A stretch of 64,000 nt of DNA, from NCBI RefSeq assembly GCF_020595125.1, contig NZ_JACNMS010000001.1, positions 744,001 to 808,000 of the forward strand, written 5' to 3'. Position 1 is the stretch's first letter. Every line of letters begins with the position of its first letter. The stretch comes from Jeotgalibacillus aurantiacus. GTDB lineage: Bacteria; Bacillota; Bacilli; Bacillales; Jeotgalibacillaceae. This document shows positions 16,655-25,674 of this stretch, in pieces. The notes under the pieces were generated by a model. The model had not been told where the DNA came from and did no database searches. It worked only from the letters and a program-made list of their open reading frames with translations. The translations under genes and the position numbers were made by a program.

Positions 16655-17932
16655 TTACTCACGCTCAAGACGCTGTTTGATTCTTTCCATTGCGTCATCC
16701 CACTCTTTGTCCGGATCTCCACCGCTGCTTAATACGTTATTAAGTGCTGTCATGATCTCACCCTGAACAAGAAGGTAGTTGCGTCCTTTATATACATCTT
16801 TAACCTGTTCTGCTGCTTCTGCGAATACTGCAGCTGTGTTAATTCCACCGAAGTAATCATCAGTGTAGTTGATAAATTCATCCTGCTCATATGTTGCTGG
16901 TGTTGATGGGAATAGACCCATATCCTTGAATGACTCAAGCTGTGTTTCCGGTGATACAAGCCACTCGATAAATGCGTACGCTTCTTCCTGCTGATCTGAC
17001 TCCTCAGAGATCGTCAGGTATGATCCACCCCAGTTACCAGCGCCTTCAGGCATTGTTGTGATCATCCACTGATCAGAATCAGGAGCATTTCCTTTTACAA
17101 CACCCTGCATCCATGCCGGTCCAAGAAGTGTAGCGTAAGAACCTTCAGCCATCCCCTGACCCCATTCAGGTGTCCATAGAGGCATGTTCCCTACAGCGCC
17201 TTCTTCAATCAGGCTTACAGTGTAATCATATGCTTCACGAATCGCTGCATTATCTTCAACAATCAACTCATTATCGCGGTTAAAGTAGTGCTCATCAGCC
17301 TGGTCACGCTTTGCATTAAAGATCAGCTCTGCATTATCAACAACCGGCTTTCCAGTTTTCTCTGCTACGTCTTTCGCGAACTGAGAATAGGCTTCCCATG
17401 TATTAAGAGATGCTGCAAGCTCAGCAGGATCCGTTGGATAACCCGCTTCCTCTACTACATCTTTACGATAGTACATTGCTGTTGGACCGATATCTGTCGG
17501 CAGACCGAACATGAACTCACCGTCAGCGCTTTGTCCTACGTTCCAAACCCACTCAAGATAGTCGCCTTGTACATCTTTAGCACCTAAATCATAAAGGTTT
17601 GCAAAACGATCCTGTGCTTCACGGTAACGCTCGATTTCCCCTACTTCGATCATCGCAATGTCAGGTGCACCCTGTCCTGCAGAAAGAGCAGTGAACAGGT
17701 TGTTATGGTGGTCACCCATTTCAGTTGACTGAACGTTGATTTTAACGTCCGGATTTTCTTCCATATACTTCTCGGCAAGCTCTTCATAGCCCGTTGTTCC
17801 GAAAACCCACATGTCGATTGTTTCGCTTCCACCGCCGCTGCCTGAACCGCTGCCGCTTTCATCGCTTGAACATCCTGCCAGAATCGCCATTGCACTACCT
17901 GCTAAAATACTTGTTTTCCAAAGCTTTTTCAT
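16655..17932 (-). CDS. Sugar-binding lipoprotein of the ABC transporter
   Basis: 425 residues. The signal peptide ends in LAGC (lipidated Cys near residue 21) followed by a Gly/Ser linker (SGSGSGSGGG). The rest is a cluster B (MalE-like) solute-binding protein. ATG 17932 has AGGGGGAT upstream, 11 bases after the GH1 stop. Its ligand is probably a beta-linked di- or oligosaccharide, judged from the GH1 gene before it. Confidence 0.9.
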   Translation of the reverse strand: MKKLWKTSILAGSAMAILAGCSSDESGSGSGSGGGSETIDMWVFGTTGYEELAEKYMEENPDVKINVQSTEMGDHHNNLFTALSAGQGAPDIAMIEVGEIERYREAQDRFANLYDLGAKDVQGDYLEWVWNVGQSADGEFMFGLPTDIGPTAMYYRKDVVEEAGYPTDPAELAASLNTWEAYSQFAKDVAEKTGKPVVDNAELIFNAKRDQADEHYFNRDNELIVEDNAAIREAYDYTVSLIEEGAVGNMPLWTPEWGQGMAEGSYATLLGPAWMQGVVKGNAPDSDQWMITTMPEGAGNWGGSYLTISEESDQQEEAYAFIEWLVSPETQLESFKDMGLFPSTPATYEQDEFINYTDDYFGGINTAAVFAEAAEQVKDVYKGRNYLLVQGEIMTALNNVLSSGGDPDKEWDDAMERIKQRLERE

Positions 17933-17943
17933 TTCTAATCCCC

Positions 17944-19287
17944 CTAGTTTGTTTTGACTTGCACTTCTACCCCATTGTTCTGAATGACCTGCTGAAACCA
18001 TTTAGCACTTTCTTTTGGAATACGTTCCTGTGTTTCAAAATCAACATATACCAGGCCAAAGCGTTTGCTGTAGCCGAATGCCCATTCAAAATTGTCCAGG
18101 AAACTCCAAGCGAAGTATCCTCTTAAATCTGCGCCGGCTTCGATTGCATCCAGACATGCGTCCAGGTGCTCCTGAAGATATTGAATACGGTCGGAATCCA
18201 CTACCTTGCCGTCTGTCACTTCATCATCGTAAGCGGCACCATTTTCCGTTACATATAAAACCGGGTTGTTATACTCTTCCTTCAGTCTGATCAGCAGATC
18301 TGAAAGCCCCTTTGCATATACTTCCCAGCCCATTGCTGTACGACGGTGTCCACCACCTTCATGACCCGCATCCAGCCATGCTCCCGGCTGATGATTCAGG
18401 TATGAGATGGAGTAATAATTAATACCAAGGAAGTCAACCGGTGCTGCAATCGCTTCCAAATCTCCTTCTTTAATAAAAGAGAAATCAGTATACACACTGT
18501 AATGCTCAAGCATATCTGCCGGATAAGATCCTTTGAATACAGGATCCAGGAACCAGCGATTCAGGAATCCATCCCATCTTACAGCTGCTTCTTTAGAAGA
18601 AGGCTGCTCGTCTGCAGCGTATGAAGAGTTCAAGTTAAGCGTAATGCCAATCTCACCCTTACGCTGCTTCGCACGAAACTGTTCAACCACTTTGCCGTGT
18701 GACAGTAATACATGGTGTGCGGCTTTTAAAAACGCAGGGATATCACGGTAACCCGGTGCATGCTCGCCTGAACCATGACCCAGCCAGCTGACTACCCAAG
18801 GTTCATTATGTGTAATCCAGTTCGAAACCCGGTCCCCAAACCGGTCAAACAGCACTTCACAATAATGAGCAAATTCTTCTACAATCTCACGGTTCATCCA
18901 ACCGCCGCGATCCTGCAATGCCTGAGGTAAATCCCAGTGATAAAGTGTCACAGCCGGCTTAATGCCTTTCGCTTCAAGCTCTGTTAACAGACGGTCGTAA
19001 AAGGCAAGACCTTCTTCGTTGACTACCCGGTCTCCATCAGGAAAAATTCTGGACCATGAAATCGAAAAGCGGTACCATGGTACATCTAAATCTTTCATTA
19101 ATTGAATATCTTCCGGATAACGATTAATGTGGTCACACGCAACCTCGCCATGATCTCCATTCAGTACCTTCCCCGGATTTTTACAAAATTGATCCCAGAT
19201 CGATTCGCCTCTGGTATCACGACCACCCTCTATTTGAAAGGAAGAAGTAGCGGTTCCCCATACAAAGTGTTCTGGAAATTTCCTCAT
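17944..19287 (-). CDS. GH1 beta-glucosidase
   Basis: 447 residues, the normal GH1 length. Acid/base Glu162 in THNEP and nucleophile Glu348 in VTENG are both present; the N-terminus FVWGTATSSFQIEGG is typical. There is no signal peptide, so it acts in the cytoplasm. It resembles BglA/BglB beta-glucosidases rather than 6-phospho enzymes, in line with ABC rather than PTS uptake. It is the first gene of a five-gene operon (GH1, binding protein, two permeases, LacI). It hydrolyses imported cellobiose-like sugars to glucose (inference). Confidence 0.93.
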   Translation of the reverse strand: MRKFPEHFVWGTATSSFQIEGGRDTRGESIWDQFCKNPGKVLNGDHGEVACDHINRYPEDIQLMKDLDVPWYRFSISWSRIFPDGDRVVNEEGLAFYDRLLTELEAKGIKPAVTLYHWDLPQALQDRGGWMNREIVEEFAHYCEVLFDRFGDRVSNWITHNEPWVVSWLGHGSGEHAPGYRDIPAFLKAAHHVLLSHGKVVEQFRAKQRKGEIGITLNLNSSYAADEQPSSKEAAVRWDGFLNRWFLDPVFKGSYPADMLEHYSVYTDFSFIKEGDLEAIAAPVDFLGINYYSISYLNHQPGAWLDAGHEGGGHRRTAMGWEVYAKGLSDLLIRLKEEYNNPVLYVTENGAAYDDEVTDGKVVDSDRIQYLQEHLDACLDAIEAGADLRGYFAWSFLDNFEWAFGYSKRFGLVYVDFETQERIPKESAKWFQQVIQNNGVEVQVKTN

Positions 19288-19306
19288 GTCGTATCAGCCC
19301 CACTAA

Positions 19307-19451
19307 TTACGAATATTTTTTCGTAAATTATTTAATAGAATAAAAATCTTTCGTTAATTTGGATTTTAAACCTCTTAGAAAGCGTTGTCAATATGAATTT
19401 TTAGATTATTTTCGTAGTTTACGAATTATTTTAACGAATATTTTTCGTTAA
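19307..19451 (-). promoter_or_regulatory. Promoter, cre and three operators of the beta-glucoside operon
   Basis: Minus-strand promoter TTGACA (19391-19386), 17 bp, TAAAAT (19368-19363). A CcpA cre-like site, TAGAAAGCGTTGTCA (19376-19390, one mismatch to consensus), covers the -35 box and spacer. Inverted repeats: TTACGAA-N6-TTCGTAA (19307-19326, downstream), TTCGTA-N3-TACGAA (19411-19425) and TTAACGAA-N5-TTCGTTAA (19431-19451, upstream). They share the core ACGAA and suit a LacI-type repressor bridging the promoter. Confidence 0.75.
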
Positions 19452-19665
19452 AACTTTCACAAACATTCAATTCTAGTAATATATTCGCTTTTATATTCGT
19501 GTTAAAGTTTGTTATATCCTGATTATTTGGAAAAACGGGGTCATTTGTAGGGGTTTTTAAGGAAAGTGCTTTTCGTATCAATGAAAGTGAGTTTGACGCG
19601 GAACCAAACTGCTATGATCACGATCTCCACTCCGCGGGAAACAGAGGTGTTGTCGTTTGGAGTCT

Positions 19666-19860
19666 ATCGACCTTTATTTCGTTTCAATCAACGTTTTTAG
19701 AGGCGCTATAGACAAATATCAAATGCCTATCGACAGTTCCGGGACCGCTAACGACATTTTGAATCTGGTCAAGCAGCCGATCGACATTAGTTGGCTTTCC
19801 ATCAACAAAAGAAACGATTGGCCCTATCAACAAAAAGAAAATGCTCGTCTTATCGACATA
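19666..19860 (+). repeat. Nine-motif 21-bp array, CTATCGAC family
   Basis: ATCGAC-like motifs begin at 19666, 19687, 19708, 19729, 19750, then 19780, 19801, 19826 and 19852. Steps are 21 x 4, 30, 21, 25, 26, so the plan is kept except for small insertions in the last two steps. It lies between the beta-glucoside promoter region and the 3' end of the L31 gene. I see nothing else in 19452-19660. Confidence 0.85.
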
Positions 19861-19964
19861 ACAATGCCCTATCCCGGCCTTGTATGACAACGATTAAAAG
19901 TCCAACAAACCAAAAAGTCCGCATCCACTTAAAAGTGAACACGGACTTTCCGGTTGTGATGACA

Positions 19965-20210
19965 TTATCCAATGTTGTATTTCTTTCTGAAGCGTTCTGC
20001 ACGGCCATCTTTGTCCGCAAACTTCTGGCGGCCTGTGTAGAATGGGTGTGTGTCAGAGCTGACCTCAACTTTTAAAAGGGGGTACGTGTTGCCGTCTTCC
20101 CACTCAATCGTTTCATTAGACTTCATTGTAGAACCAGTCAGGAATTTAAACCCGCTGTTCGTGTCCATGAATACAACTTTTCTGTAATCCGGATGGATAT
20201 CCTGTTTCAT
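19965..20210 (-). CDS. rpmE2: Ribosomal protein L31, type B (zinc-free)
   Basis: 81 residues with the typical start [16 protein letters not shown] and end [20 protein letters not shown]. No CxxC zinc pair is present, so it is the zinc-independent paralogue that replaces L31 on ribosomes during zinc limitation. A Zur box lies upstream, in agreement. Confidence 0.95.
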   Translation of the reverse strand: MKQDIHPDYRKVVFMDTNSGFKFLTGSTMKSNETIEWEDGNTYPLLKVEVSSDTHPFYTGRQKFADKDGRAERFRKKYNIG

Positions 20211-20248
20211 TTGTATTGCCTCCTTATTTATATCACGTTCATTTAATC

Positions 20249-20269
20249 AAATCGTAAACGTTACGTTTT
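20249..20269 (-). promoter_or_regulatory. Zur box of rpmE2
   Basis: AATCGTAAACGTTACGTTT is close to the Bacillus Zur consensus (AAATCGTAAT and its complement around a central base). It is 40 bp upstream of the L31 start. Confidence 0.75.
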
Positions 20270-20385
20270 GAGTTTACTCTCCTATTAAAACATATTTCAT
20301 ATAAGAGATCAAATCTTTGGATTTTAAAGGGAATGAGCCTTTATAAATAGAAACAAACATCAGAACTTTTAAAGGAGGCAGATAC

Positions 20386-20841
20386 GTGTATCAGTATTTT
20401 AACGACTACATCATCAGAGAGGGTACACAGAATATCCCTGCAGATCAGGTTGAGAGATTATTCATGGATGCAGGATGGGTACGCCGTACACCTGAATGGC
20501 AAAAAGAAAAATTTACGCTGATTTTCCAGAACTCCACCTGGGCATATACAGTTTGGGATGACAATGAAATGATCGGTATGGTCCGGGTACTGTCCGATCA
20601 GGTTATGGCAGCCACGATTATGGATCTGGCTGTACACTCTTCTCATCGCGGTAAAGGGATTGGTCAGAAGCTCGTGGGGTTATGTCTGCAAAAACTCCCT
20701 CACGGAGACTGGTTCGCTCACACTTCAAGCAATAATTATTCATTCTATGAGCAGCTTGGTTTTGAAGTGAAAGATCCGAATCACAACGGCACATGCGCTT
20801 ATTACGGATATATTGAAGCGCGAAAGGCTGGTCACCGTTAA
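20386..20841 (+). CDS. GNAT N-acetyltransferase
   Basis: 151 residues. The acetyl-CoA loop HSSHRGKGIGQKLV is clear, and FYEQLGFEV ends the fold. Start is GTG 20386 with AAAGGAGG eight bases upstream. The substrate is unknown. It is followed by selD, but a gap of about 90 bp suggests separate control. Confidence 0.85.
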   Translation: MYQYFNDYIIREGTQNIPADQVERLFMDAGWVRRTPEWQKEKFTLIFQNSTWAYTVWDDNEMIGMVRVLSDQVMAATIMDLAVHSSHRGKGIGQKLVGLCLQKLPHGDWFAHTSSNNYSFYEQLGFEVKDPNHNGTCAYYGYIEARKAGHR

Positions 20842-20928
20842 AGTCAAAGCGCACCTGCTTCATGATTTTTCCTTGAATGTGCTACACTTATGGACAGTGA
20901 TGATTATCTTGGAAAGAGGTTGAATAGC

Positions 20929-21978
20929 ATGACAAGTTCAAATAATGTACGTTTAACATCCCTATCCTCTAAAGGTGGTTGCGGCTGTAAAATCGGCCCC
21001 GCTGATCTTGCACAGGTACTGAAGAATCTTCCGCAGGCCGAAGCCAATCCGAATCTGCTTGTTGGACTGGATACGAGTGATGATGCAGGCGTGTATAAGA
21101 TTAATGAAGAAACAGCGATTGTACAAACCGTTGATTTTTTCACGCCGATAGTTGATAACCCTTATGATTTCGGCCAGATTGCAGCAGCGAATGCGATCAG
21201 CGATGTGTATGCAATGGGTGGAACCCCGCTTACCGCATTAAATATCGTCGCATTTCCGATCTCTACTTTAGATAAAAGTATTTTGACTGATATCCTCCGC
21301 GGAGCCGGCGATAAATTGAAAGAAGCCGGCGTCACACTCGTTGGCGGGCATTCTATTGATGACAAAGAGCCGAAATTCGGATTAGCAGTCACAGGAACGG
21401 TCCATCCTGATAAAGTGAGAGCCAACGCAGGCGCTAAACCTGGTGATAAGCTGATTTTAACGAAGCCGATTGGTGTCGGGATTTCTACTACTTCTCTTAA
21501 AAACGGTCTGCTGACTGAAGAAGAAACAGCTAACGTAACAAAGGTAATGGCGACGTTAAATAAAACAGCCGCCGAAACGATGTCTGCTTATGATGTTCAC
21601 GCTGCAACAGATGTGACAGGCTTTGGATTACTTGGTCACGCGTCTGAAATGGCAGCAGGCAGTGATGCAGGGCTCGTCATTTATAAAGAGGATGTTCCGG
21701 TTCTTCCACGCGTCCGCGAGCTGGCTGAAGCAGGTTCTGTACCGGGTGGGACACGCAATAACTACGCACATTTAGAAGGCAAGGTTGATTATCCTGAGGA
21801 AATGGATCAGCTTGACCGCTACATTTTATGTGACGCGGTAACGTCAGGCGGATTGTTGATTTCTGTGTCACCTGATGACGCAGATCAGCTGCTTGCCGAC
21901 TTACGCAGTAAAGAGGTAAATGCTCATCTGATTGGAGAAGTTACTGCAGACCATCCTGGAAAAATTCGTGTGGTATAA
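20929..21978 (+). CDS. selD: Selenide, water dikinase
   Basis: 349 residues. GGCGCKIG at residues 16-23 holds the catalytic Cys18 and Lys21, so this form has Cys rather than Sec. The enzyme makes selenophosphate from selenide and ATP. ATG 20929 is preceded by AGAGG; the ATG at 20890 has no ribosome site. It is joined to selU (18-base gap), which uses selenophosphate for tRNA. No selA or selB is in view. Confidence 0.95.
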   Translation: MTSSNNVRLTSLSSKGGCGCKIGPADLAQVLKNLPQAEANPNLLVGLDTSDDAGVYKINEETAIVQTVDFFTPIVDNPYDFGQIAAANAISDVYAMGGTPLTALNIVAFPISTLDKSILTDILRGAGDKLKEAGVTLVGGHSIDDKEPKFGLAVTGTVHPDKVRANAGAKPGDKLILTKPIGVGISTTSLKNGLLTEEETANVTKVMATLNKTAAETMSAYDVHAATDVTGFGLLGHASEMAAGSDAGLVIYKEDVPVLPRVRELAEAGSVPGGTRNNYAHLEGKVDYPEEMDQLDRYILCDAVTSGGLLISVSPDDADQLLADLRSKEVNAHLIGEVTADHPGKIRVV

Positions 21979-21996
21979 AGATTGAAGGTGAAAAAC

Positions 21997-23040
21997 ATGA
22001 CACGTGAAATTACATTAAATGATTTAATGGATGCCCATGAGAAAAAAGAGCGGGTCCTCGTTGACGTCCGTTCACCCGGTGAATTTGAGGAAGGTTCGAT
22101 TCCGGGCAGCATCAATATCCCTGTTTTTGATAATGAAGAAAGAGCTGAAATCGGCACGATTTATAAGCAGGTTGGTCAGGAACAGGCGAAAGCACGCGGA
22201 CTCGAGATTTTTTCTGCAAAGCTTCCGGTATTCGTCGAGCAGTTTAAGGCGCTGGATGCCCCGATTTCAGTTTTTTGCTGGCGCGGAGGCATGCGGAGTA
22301 AGGCAGCTGCTACCTTTACAGACTTCATGGGACTTGATGTGAACCGCTTAACTGGCGGCATCCGTACTTATCGCCAGTGGGTTGTCCAGGCACTGGAGGA
22401 TTATGAATTTAATGCGCAGCTTCTCGTATTAAACGGGTATACCGGTTCCGGCAAAACAGCGATTTTGCGGAAGCTTCAGGAGGAAAATGAACCTGTTCTT
22501 GATCTGGAGGGATATGCCGGTCACAGAGGATCCATTTTCGGACAGATTGGACTGATCCCTAACAATCAGAAAAAGTTCGATTCTTTGTTGATCACTGATC
22601 TGAGGCGCTTTAAGGATTCTCCTTATCTACTGATGGAAGGTGAAAGCCGCCGGATCGGACGCGTTCATATGCCAGACTTTTTGTTTGAGCGAAAAGAAAA
22701 AGCACCTCAGATCTTTATTCAATTACCACTGGATGTGCGCGTTCAAAATATCCTTGACGATTATCAGCCGGACGAGTCCAGGGACGCCTTTTTAGAAGCA
22801 TTCAGCCGGATCGAACGAAGAATGCATACGCCAGTTGCGAAAGATATTCGCGATCATTTAGAAGCAGGAGAATTTCGGGAAGCGTTCAAAATGCTTCTGG
22901 TTCATTATTACGATCCCCGCTACGAGCACTCGATCAGTCGTCATGAAGAGCGGAATGATATCGTGATTGAAGCAGAAACACTTGAAGAAGCTTACTTGAA
23001 GGTAAAAGAAATCCTTGCTCAATTTACAGTAAAGAAATAA
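21997..23040 (+). CDS. selU: tRNA 2-selenouridine synthase
   Basis: 347 residues. An N-terminal rhodanese domain carries the catalytic Cys94 in FCWRGGMRS, and a P-loop GYTGSGKT follows near 147-154. The enzyme (also MnmH) geranylates and selenates 2-thiouridine at the wobble position of tRNAs for Lys, Glu and Gln. ATG 21997 has GAAGGTG upstream; an in-frame TTG lies earlier. It forms a selD-selU unit. Confidence 0.93.
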   Translation: MTREITLNDLMDAHEKKERVLVDVRSPGEFEEGSIPGSINIPVFDNEERAEIGTIYKQVGQEQAKARGLEIFSAKLPVFVEQFKALDAPISVFCWRGGMRSKAAATFTDFMGLDVNRLTGGIRTYRQWVVQALEDYEFNAQLLVLNGYTGSGKTAILRKLQEENEPVLDLEGYAGHRGSIFGQIGLIPNNQKKFDSLLITDLRRFKDSPYLLMEGESRRIGRVHMPDFLFERKEKAPQIFIQLPLDVRVQNILDDYQPDESRDAFLEAFSRIERRMHTPVAKDIRDHLEAGEFREAFKMLLVHYYDPRYEHSISRHEERNDIVIEAETLEEAYLKVKEILAQFTVKK

Positions 23041-23045
23041 GTGCA

Positions 23046-23078
23046 AAGCCAGCCTCGGGAATGAGAGGCTGGCTTTTT
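23046..23078 (+). terminator. selDU terminator
   Basis: AGCCAGCCTC / GAGGCTGGCT stem with TTTTT, six bases after the selU stop. Confidence 0.9.
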
Positions 23079-23159
23079 GACGTTTTGTTATCTTGTAAAC
23101 CGCGGCGGATTTTTTCACAAAAGTGACCAAGCACTCATCCCGGCTTCACTTTTCTGTAT

Positions 23160-24074
23160 TCAACCCCGCTTCAGCACAAACGACAGTGCCGCCAGAAGGG
23201 GTAATTCAATCAGCGGGCCGACTACGAGGACGAGTGCCAGTAATGGCTGATCCGGAAAGACGGCGAGCACCACGGCTAAGACGAGTGGTGAATTTCTCGC
23301 AATCGTTGTCATATGAAGACTGATGCGATCTTCTCTTTCTAACCCTGCGAATGCAGCAGCTCCCTTGCCCAGCCAATACAGACTGACGAAAAACAGCAGT
23401 AAAGGAATGATCAGTCTCAACAACTGATCGATTTCACCTAAGATCACCTCTCCCTGTGAAGCGAACATGGCAAAGATCACGATGCATAAAATTAGCACCT
23501 GCACCCATTCCATCAAGGATTCCTGAAAGGACCCCACGAAACGCCGAACAAGGAACGCCGCGGCAAACGGAATGAGCAGGACAAGCAGCACAGAAGGAAT
23601 GACATCTAAAATTTCCGGCCCCACCACTACACGCCCAAACAACAGCATCCACACGGGTAACAATAGAAGCTGAAGCATAAGGTTTACCGGGAGCAGGCTG
23701 ACAGAAGCCGCTGTATTCCCCTTTGCGATGCCGGTAAAGACGATATACCAATCCGTACACGGGGTAAGTACGAGTAATAAAAAGCCAAGCCACAATAATG
23801 GCGCATCAGACAAAAAGACAGCACCGATTCCCCATGCAAGAAACGGGGTAATAATAAAATTTAGGGTAAGACTTATAATGACAAAGGAACGGTTTTGAAA
23901 TGCATTCCTGATTTCACTTAATGGAACGGGTAAAAACGTAAAAAATAAAAGCAGAATCAGCAACGGCAAAATGATTTTCTCAATTGAACCTGCCATAGAT
24001 AATGAACTGACTCCGAGTCCTCCGGCAATAGCCAGCAACAGAAGCCACAAGTAAGCCTTCTCCAAATTCGTCAC
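23160..24074 (-). CDS. SBF-family transporter, arsenite/bile-acid carrier type
   Basis: 304 residues with about ten membrane helices. The motif TPCTDWYIVFTGIAKGN in helix 4 resembles the conserved Cys-containing stretch of ACR3 arsenite exporters (APCTAM) and other bile-acid:sodium symporter relatives. No arsR or arsC adjoins, so an arsenic role is open. The gene diverges from the fluC pair. Confidence 0.75.
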   Translation of the reverse strand: MTNLEKAYLWLLLLAIAGGLGVSSLSMAGSIEKIILPLLILLLFFTFLPVPLSEIRNAFQNRSFVIISLTLNFIITPFLAWGIGAVFLSDAPLLWLGFLLLVLTPCTDWYIVFTGIAKGNTAASVSLLPVNLMLQLLLLPVWMLLFGRVVVGPEILDVIPSVLLVLLIPFAAAFLVRRFVGSFQESLMEWVQVLILCIVIFAMFASQGEVILGEIDQLLRLIIPLLLFFVSLYWLGKGAAAFAGLEREDRISLHMTTIARNSPLVLAVVLAVFPDQPLLALVLVVGPLIELPLLAALSFVLKRG

Positions 24075-24140
24075 TCCTCTTGACCATCTCTTATGGAATG
24101 CTTAATGTAAATTGTATCAGATTCGAACGGAGGACAATGA

Positions 24141-24527
24141 ATGACCTACATATGGATTGGAATGGGCGGGGCTATTGGCAGTATGCTGCGGTATATCACC
24201 AGCCTGCTTTTACCTCCTGTCTCGGGATTCCCACTCGGGACGCTTACGGTTAATCTGATTGGCTGTTTGATTCTCGGGTTTTTATCTTCACAGGCAGATA
24301 CCAACTGGAGCGCCTCTCCACAAGTGAAGATGGCGATTAAAACAGGATTGATTGGATCATTCACGACCATGTCCGCCGTCAGCACTGAGCTTGTGGTTCT
24401 TTTACAAAGTGAACGCTATGGGATCGCACTGCTTTATTTCACATTAAGCTTACTGGGCGGTCTATGCCTGGCAGCACTCGGAATGCGCCTTGGTAACCTT
24501 ACTGTGAATAGGAGGAAGGTCAAATGA
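24141..24527 (+). CDS. crcB1: Fluoride channel subunit FluC/CrcB 1
   Basis: 128 residues, four membrane helices. GTLTVNLIGCLILGF and TTMSAVSTE are the conserved pore segments. Gram-positive bacteria often make a heterodimer of two FluC proteins for fluoride efflux, as expected here with the next gene. Ribosome site CGGAGGA. I looked for a fluoride riboswitch upstream and did not find one. Confidence 0.93.
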   Translation: MTYIWIGMGGAIGSMLRYITSLLLPPVSGFPLGTLTVNLIGCLILGFLSSQADTNWSASPQVKMAIKTGLIGSFTTMSAVSTELVVLLQSERYGIALLYFTLSLLGGLCLAALGMRLGNLTVNRRKVK

Positions 24528-24871
24528 TCATTATGTTGTTATCAGCAGGCGGATTTTTCGGGGCGATTTGCCGTGCAGCTGTCTCCAGCAAGATGAATCA
24601 GGAGAATGCGCCTTATGGAACCTTACTGGTCAACCTGCTGGGCTCCTTTTTACTTGGCTATGTGCTTTCTCTTAGTGTAAACGGATACTTATATGCATTT
24701 GCTGCCATTGGTTTTCTCGGTGCTTTTACAACGTTCTCAACCTTTTACACAGAAATCGTAAAGCTGATGATGGAAAGGAGAACCGGACTGGCAATCGCCT
24801 ACCTTTTTTTGACCTATGCAGCAGGAATTTTACTTGCAGCGCTCGGTTTTTTTACAGGAAATGCACTTTAA
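24524..24871 (+). CDS. crcB2: Fluoride channel subunit FluC/CrcB 2
   Basis: 115 residues, four helices. GTLLVNLLGSFLLGY and GFLGAFTTFSTFYTE match the pore asparagine and phenylalanine-box regions of FluC. It overlaps the first gene by ATGA. Confidence 0.93.
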   Translation: MIIMLLSAGGFFGAICRAAVSSKMNQENAPYGTLLVNLLGSFLLGYVLSLSVNGYLYAFAAIGFLGAFTTFSTFYTEIVKLMMERRTGLAIAYLFLTYAAGILLAALGFFTGNAL

Positions 24872-24881
24872 ACACGCGAAA

Positions 24882-24908
24882 AAACCTCCGGCCGCCAGCC
24901 GGAGGTTT
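24882..24908 (+). terminator. Terminator after crcB2
   Basis: AACCTCCGGC / GCCGGAGGTT hairpin with an A run before it and a weak T run after. Confidence 0.65.
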
Positions 24909-25102
24909 GCGCTTATACATCTATTGGGTGGGAAGATATTATTCTCTCTTAATCGCCAATTCGGTTTGTTGGTTCCTTTTTCTTAAGAAAGCCGCTGTCT
25001 TCCCGGCAGTTCACTACAATGCAGCAAAATAGCGATTCATTGCCCGCCACCTTACCGTTGATTTACGTGGTCACAAAGGTAATTTACCCCATTATCCACG
25101 AT

Positions 25103-25531
25103 TTAAACGTCTTCACTCTCTCCCTCGTGGCTGAATTGCCAGCTGATGCCGAACTGATCAGTCACTTGTCCATATGCCTTGCTCCAAAACGTTTCCTGCA
25201 GCTCCATATCGACCTTTCCGCCCTGCTTGATCCGGTCAAACTGCTTTCTCAAAAGTGCTTCGTCCTTGAGCCAGACGGTTAGTGAAATATGATTCCCCTG
25301 AATATACGGTGCACCCGGAAATGTGTCTGAAAACATCAGCATACTGCCATTTACATTTAGCGCTGCATGCATGATGCGATCTTTCACTTCTTCAGGAACA
25401 TCAAATTCAGTATTAGGCGGCTGCTCCCCAAACGTCATGATATCCGGAGCCGGTGAATCAAATACCTCGCGATAAAATGCCACAGCTTCTCTCGTATTGC
25501 CATCAAAATTCAGATATGCATTCAAAGACAT
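25103..25531 (-). CDS. PhnB-like VOC protein
   Basis: 142 residues. LNAYLNFDGNTREAVAFY, MHAALNVNGSMLMFSD and YGQVTDQFGISW are landmarks of the YjdN/PhnB branch of the VOC superfamily (often mislabelled 3-demethylubiquinone methyltransferase). ATG 25531 has AAGGAG eight bases upstream; the GTG at 25540 is too close to that site. Function unknown. Confidence 0.85.
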   Translation of the reverse strand: MSLNAYLNFDGNTREAVAFYREVFDSPAPDIMTFGEQPPNTEFDVPEEVKDRIMHAALNVNGSMLMFSDTFPGAPYIQGNHISLTVWLKDEALLRKQFDRIKQGGKVDMELQETFWSKAYGQVTDQFGISWQFSHEGESEDV

Positions 25532-25674
25532 CCTGTTCACTCCTTTTTTTCACTTACCTTATATATTCGGAACATATATTGGAAACCCTTTTAAAAAAGC
25601 AGCCGATTGTAAACTTTTATTTTTCGATTCTTTCCGGCTAATTTTATAGGATGGAAAAGAAGGTGGTGCATGAC

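Noticed and set aside
24075-24140. Fluoride riboswitch before crcB1
   Set aside because: I looked for the GGNGAUGG and CCCUCCG-type elements and found none in the 66-bp gap.
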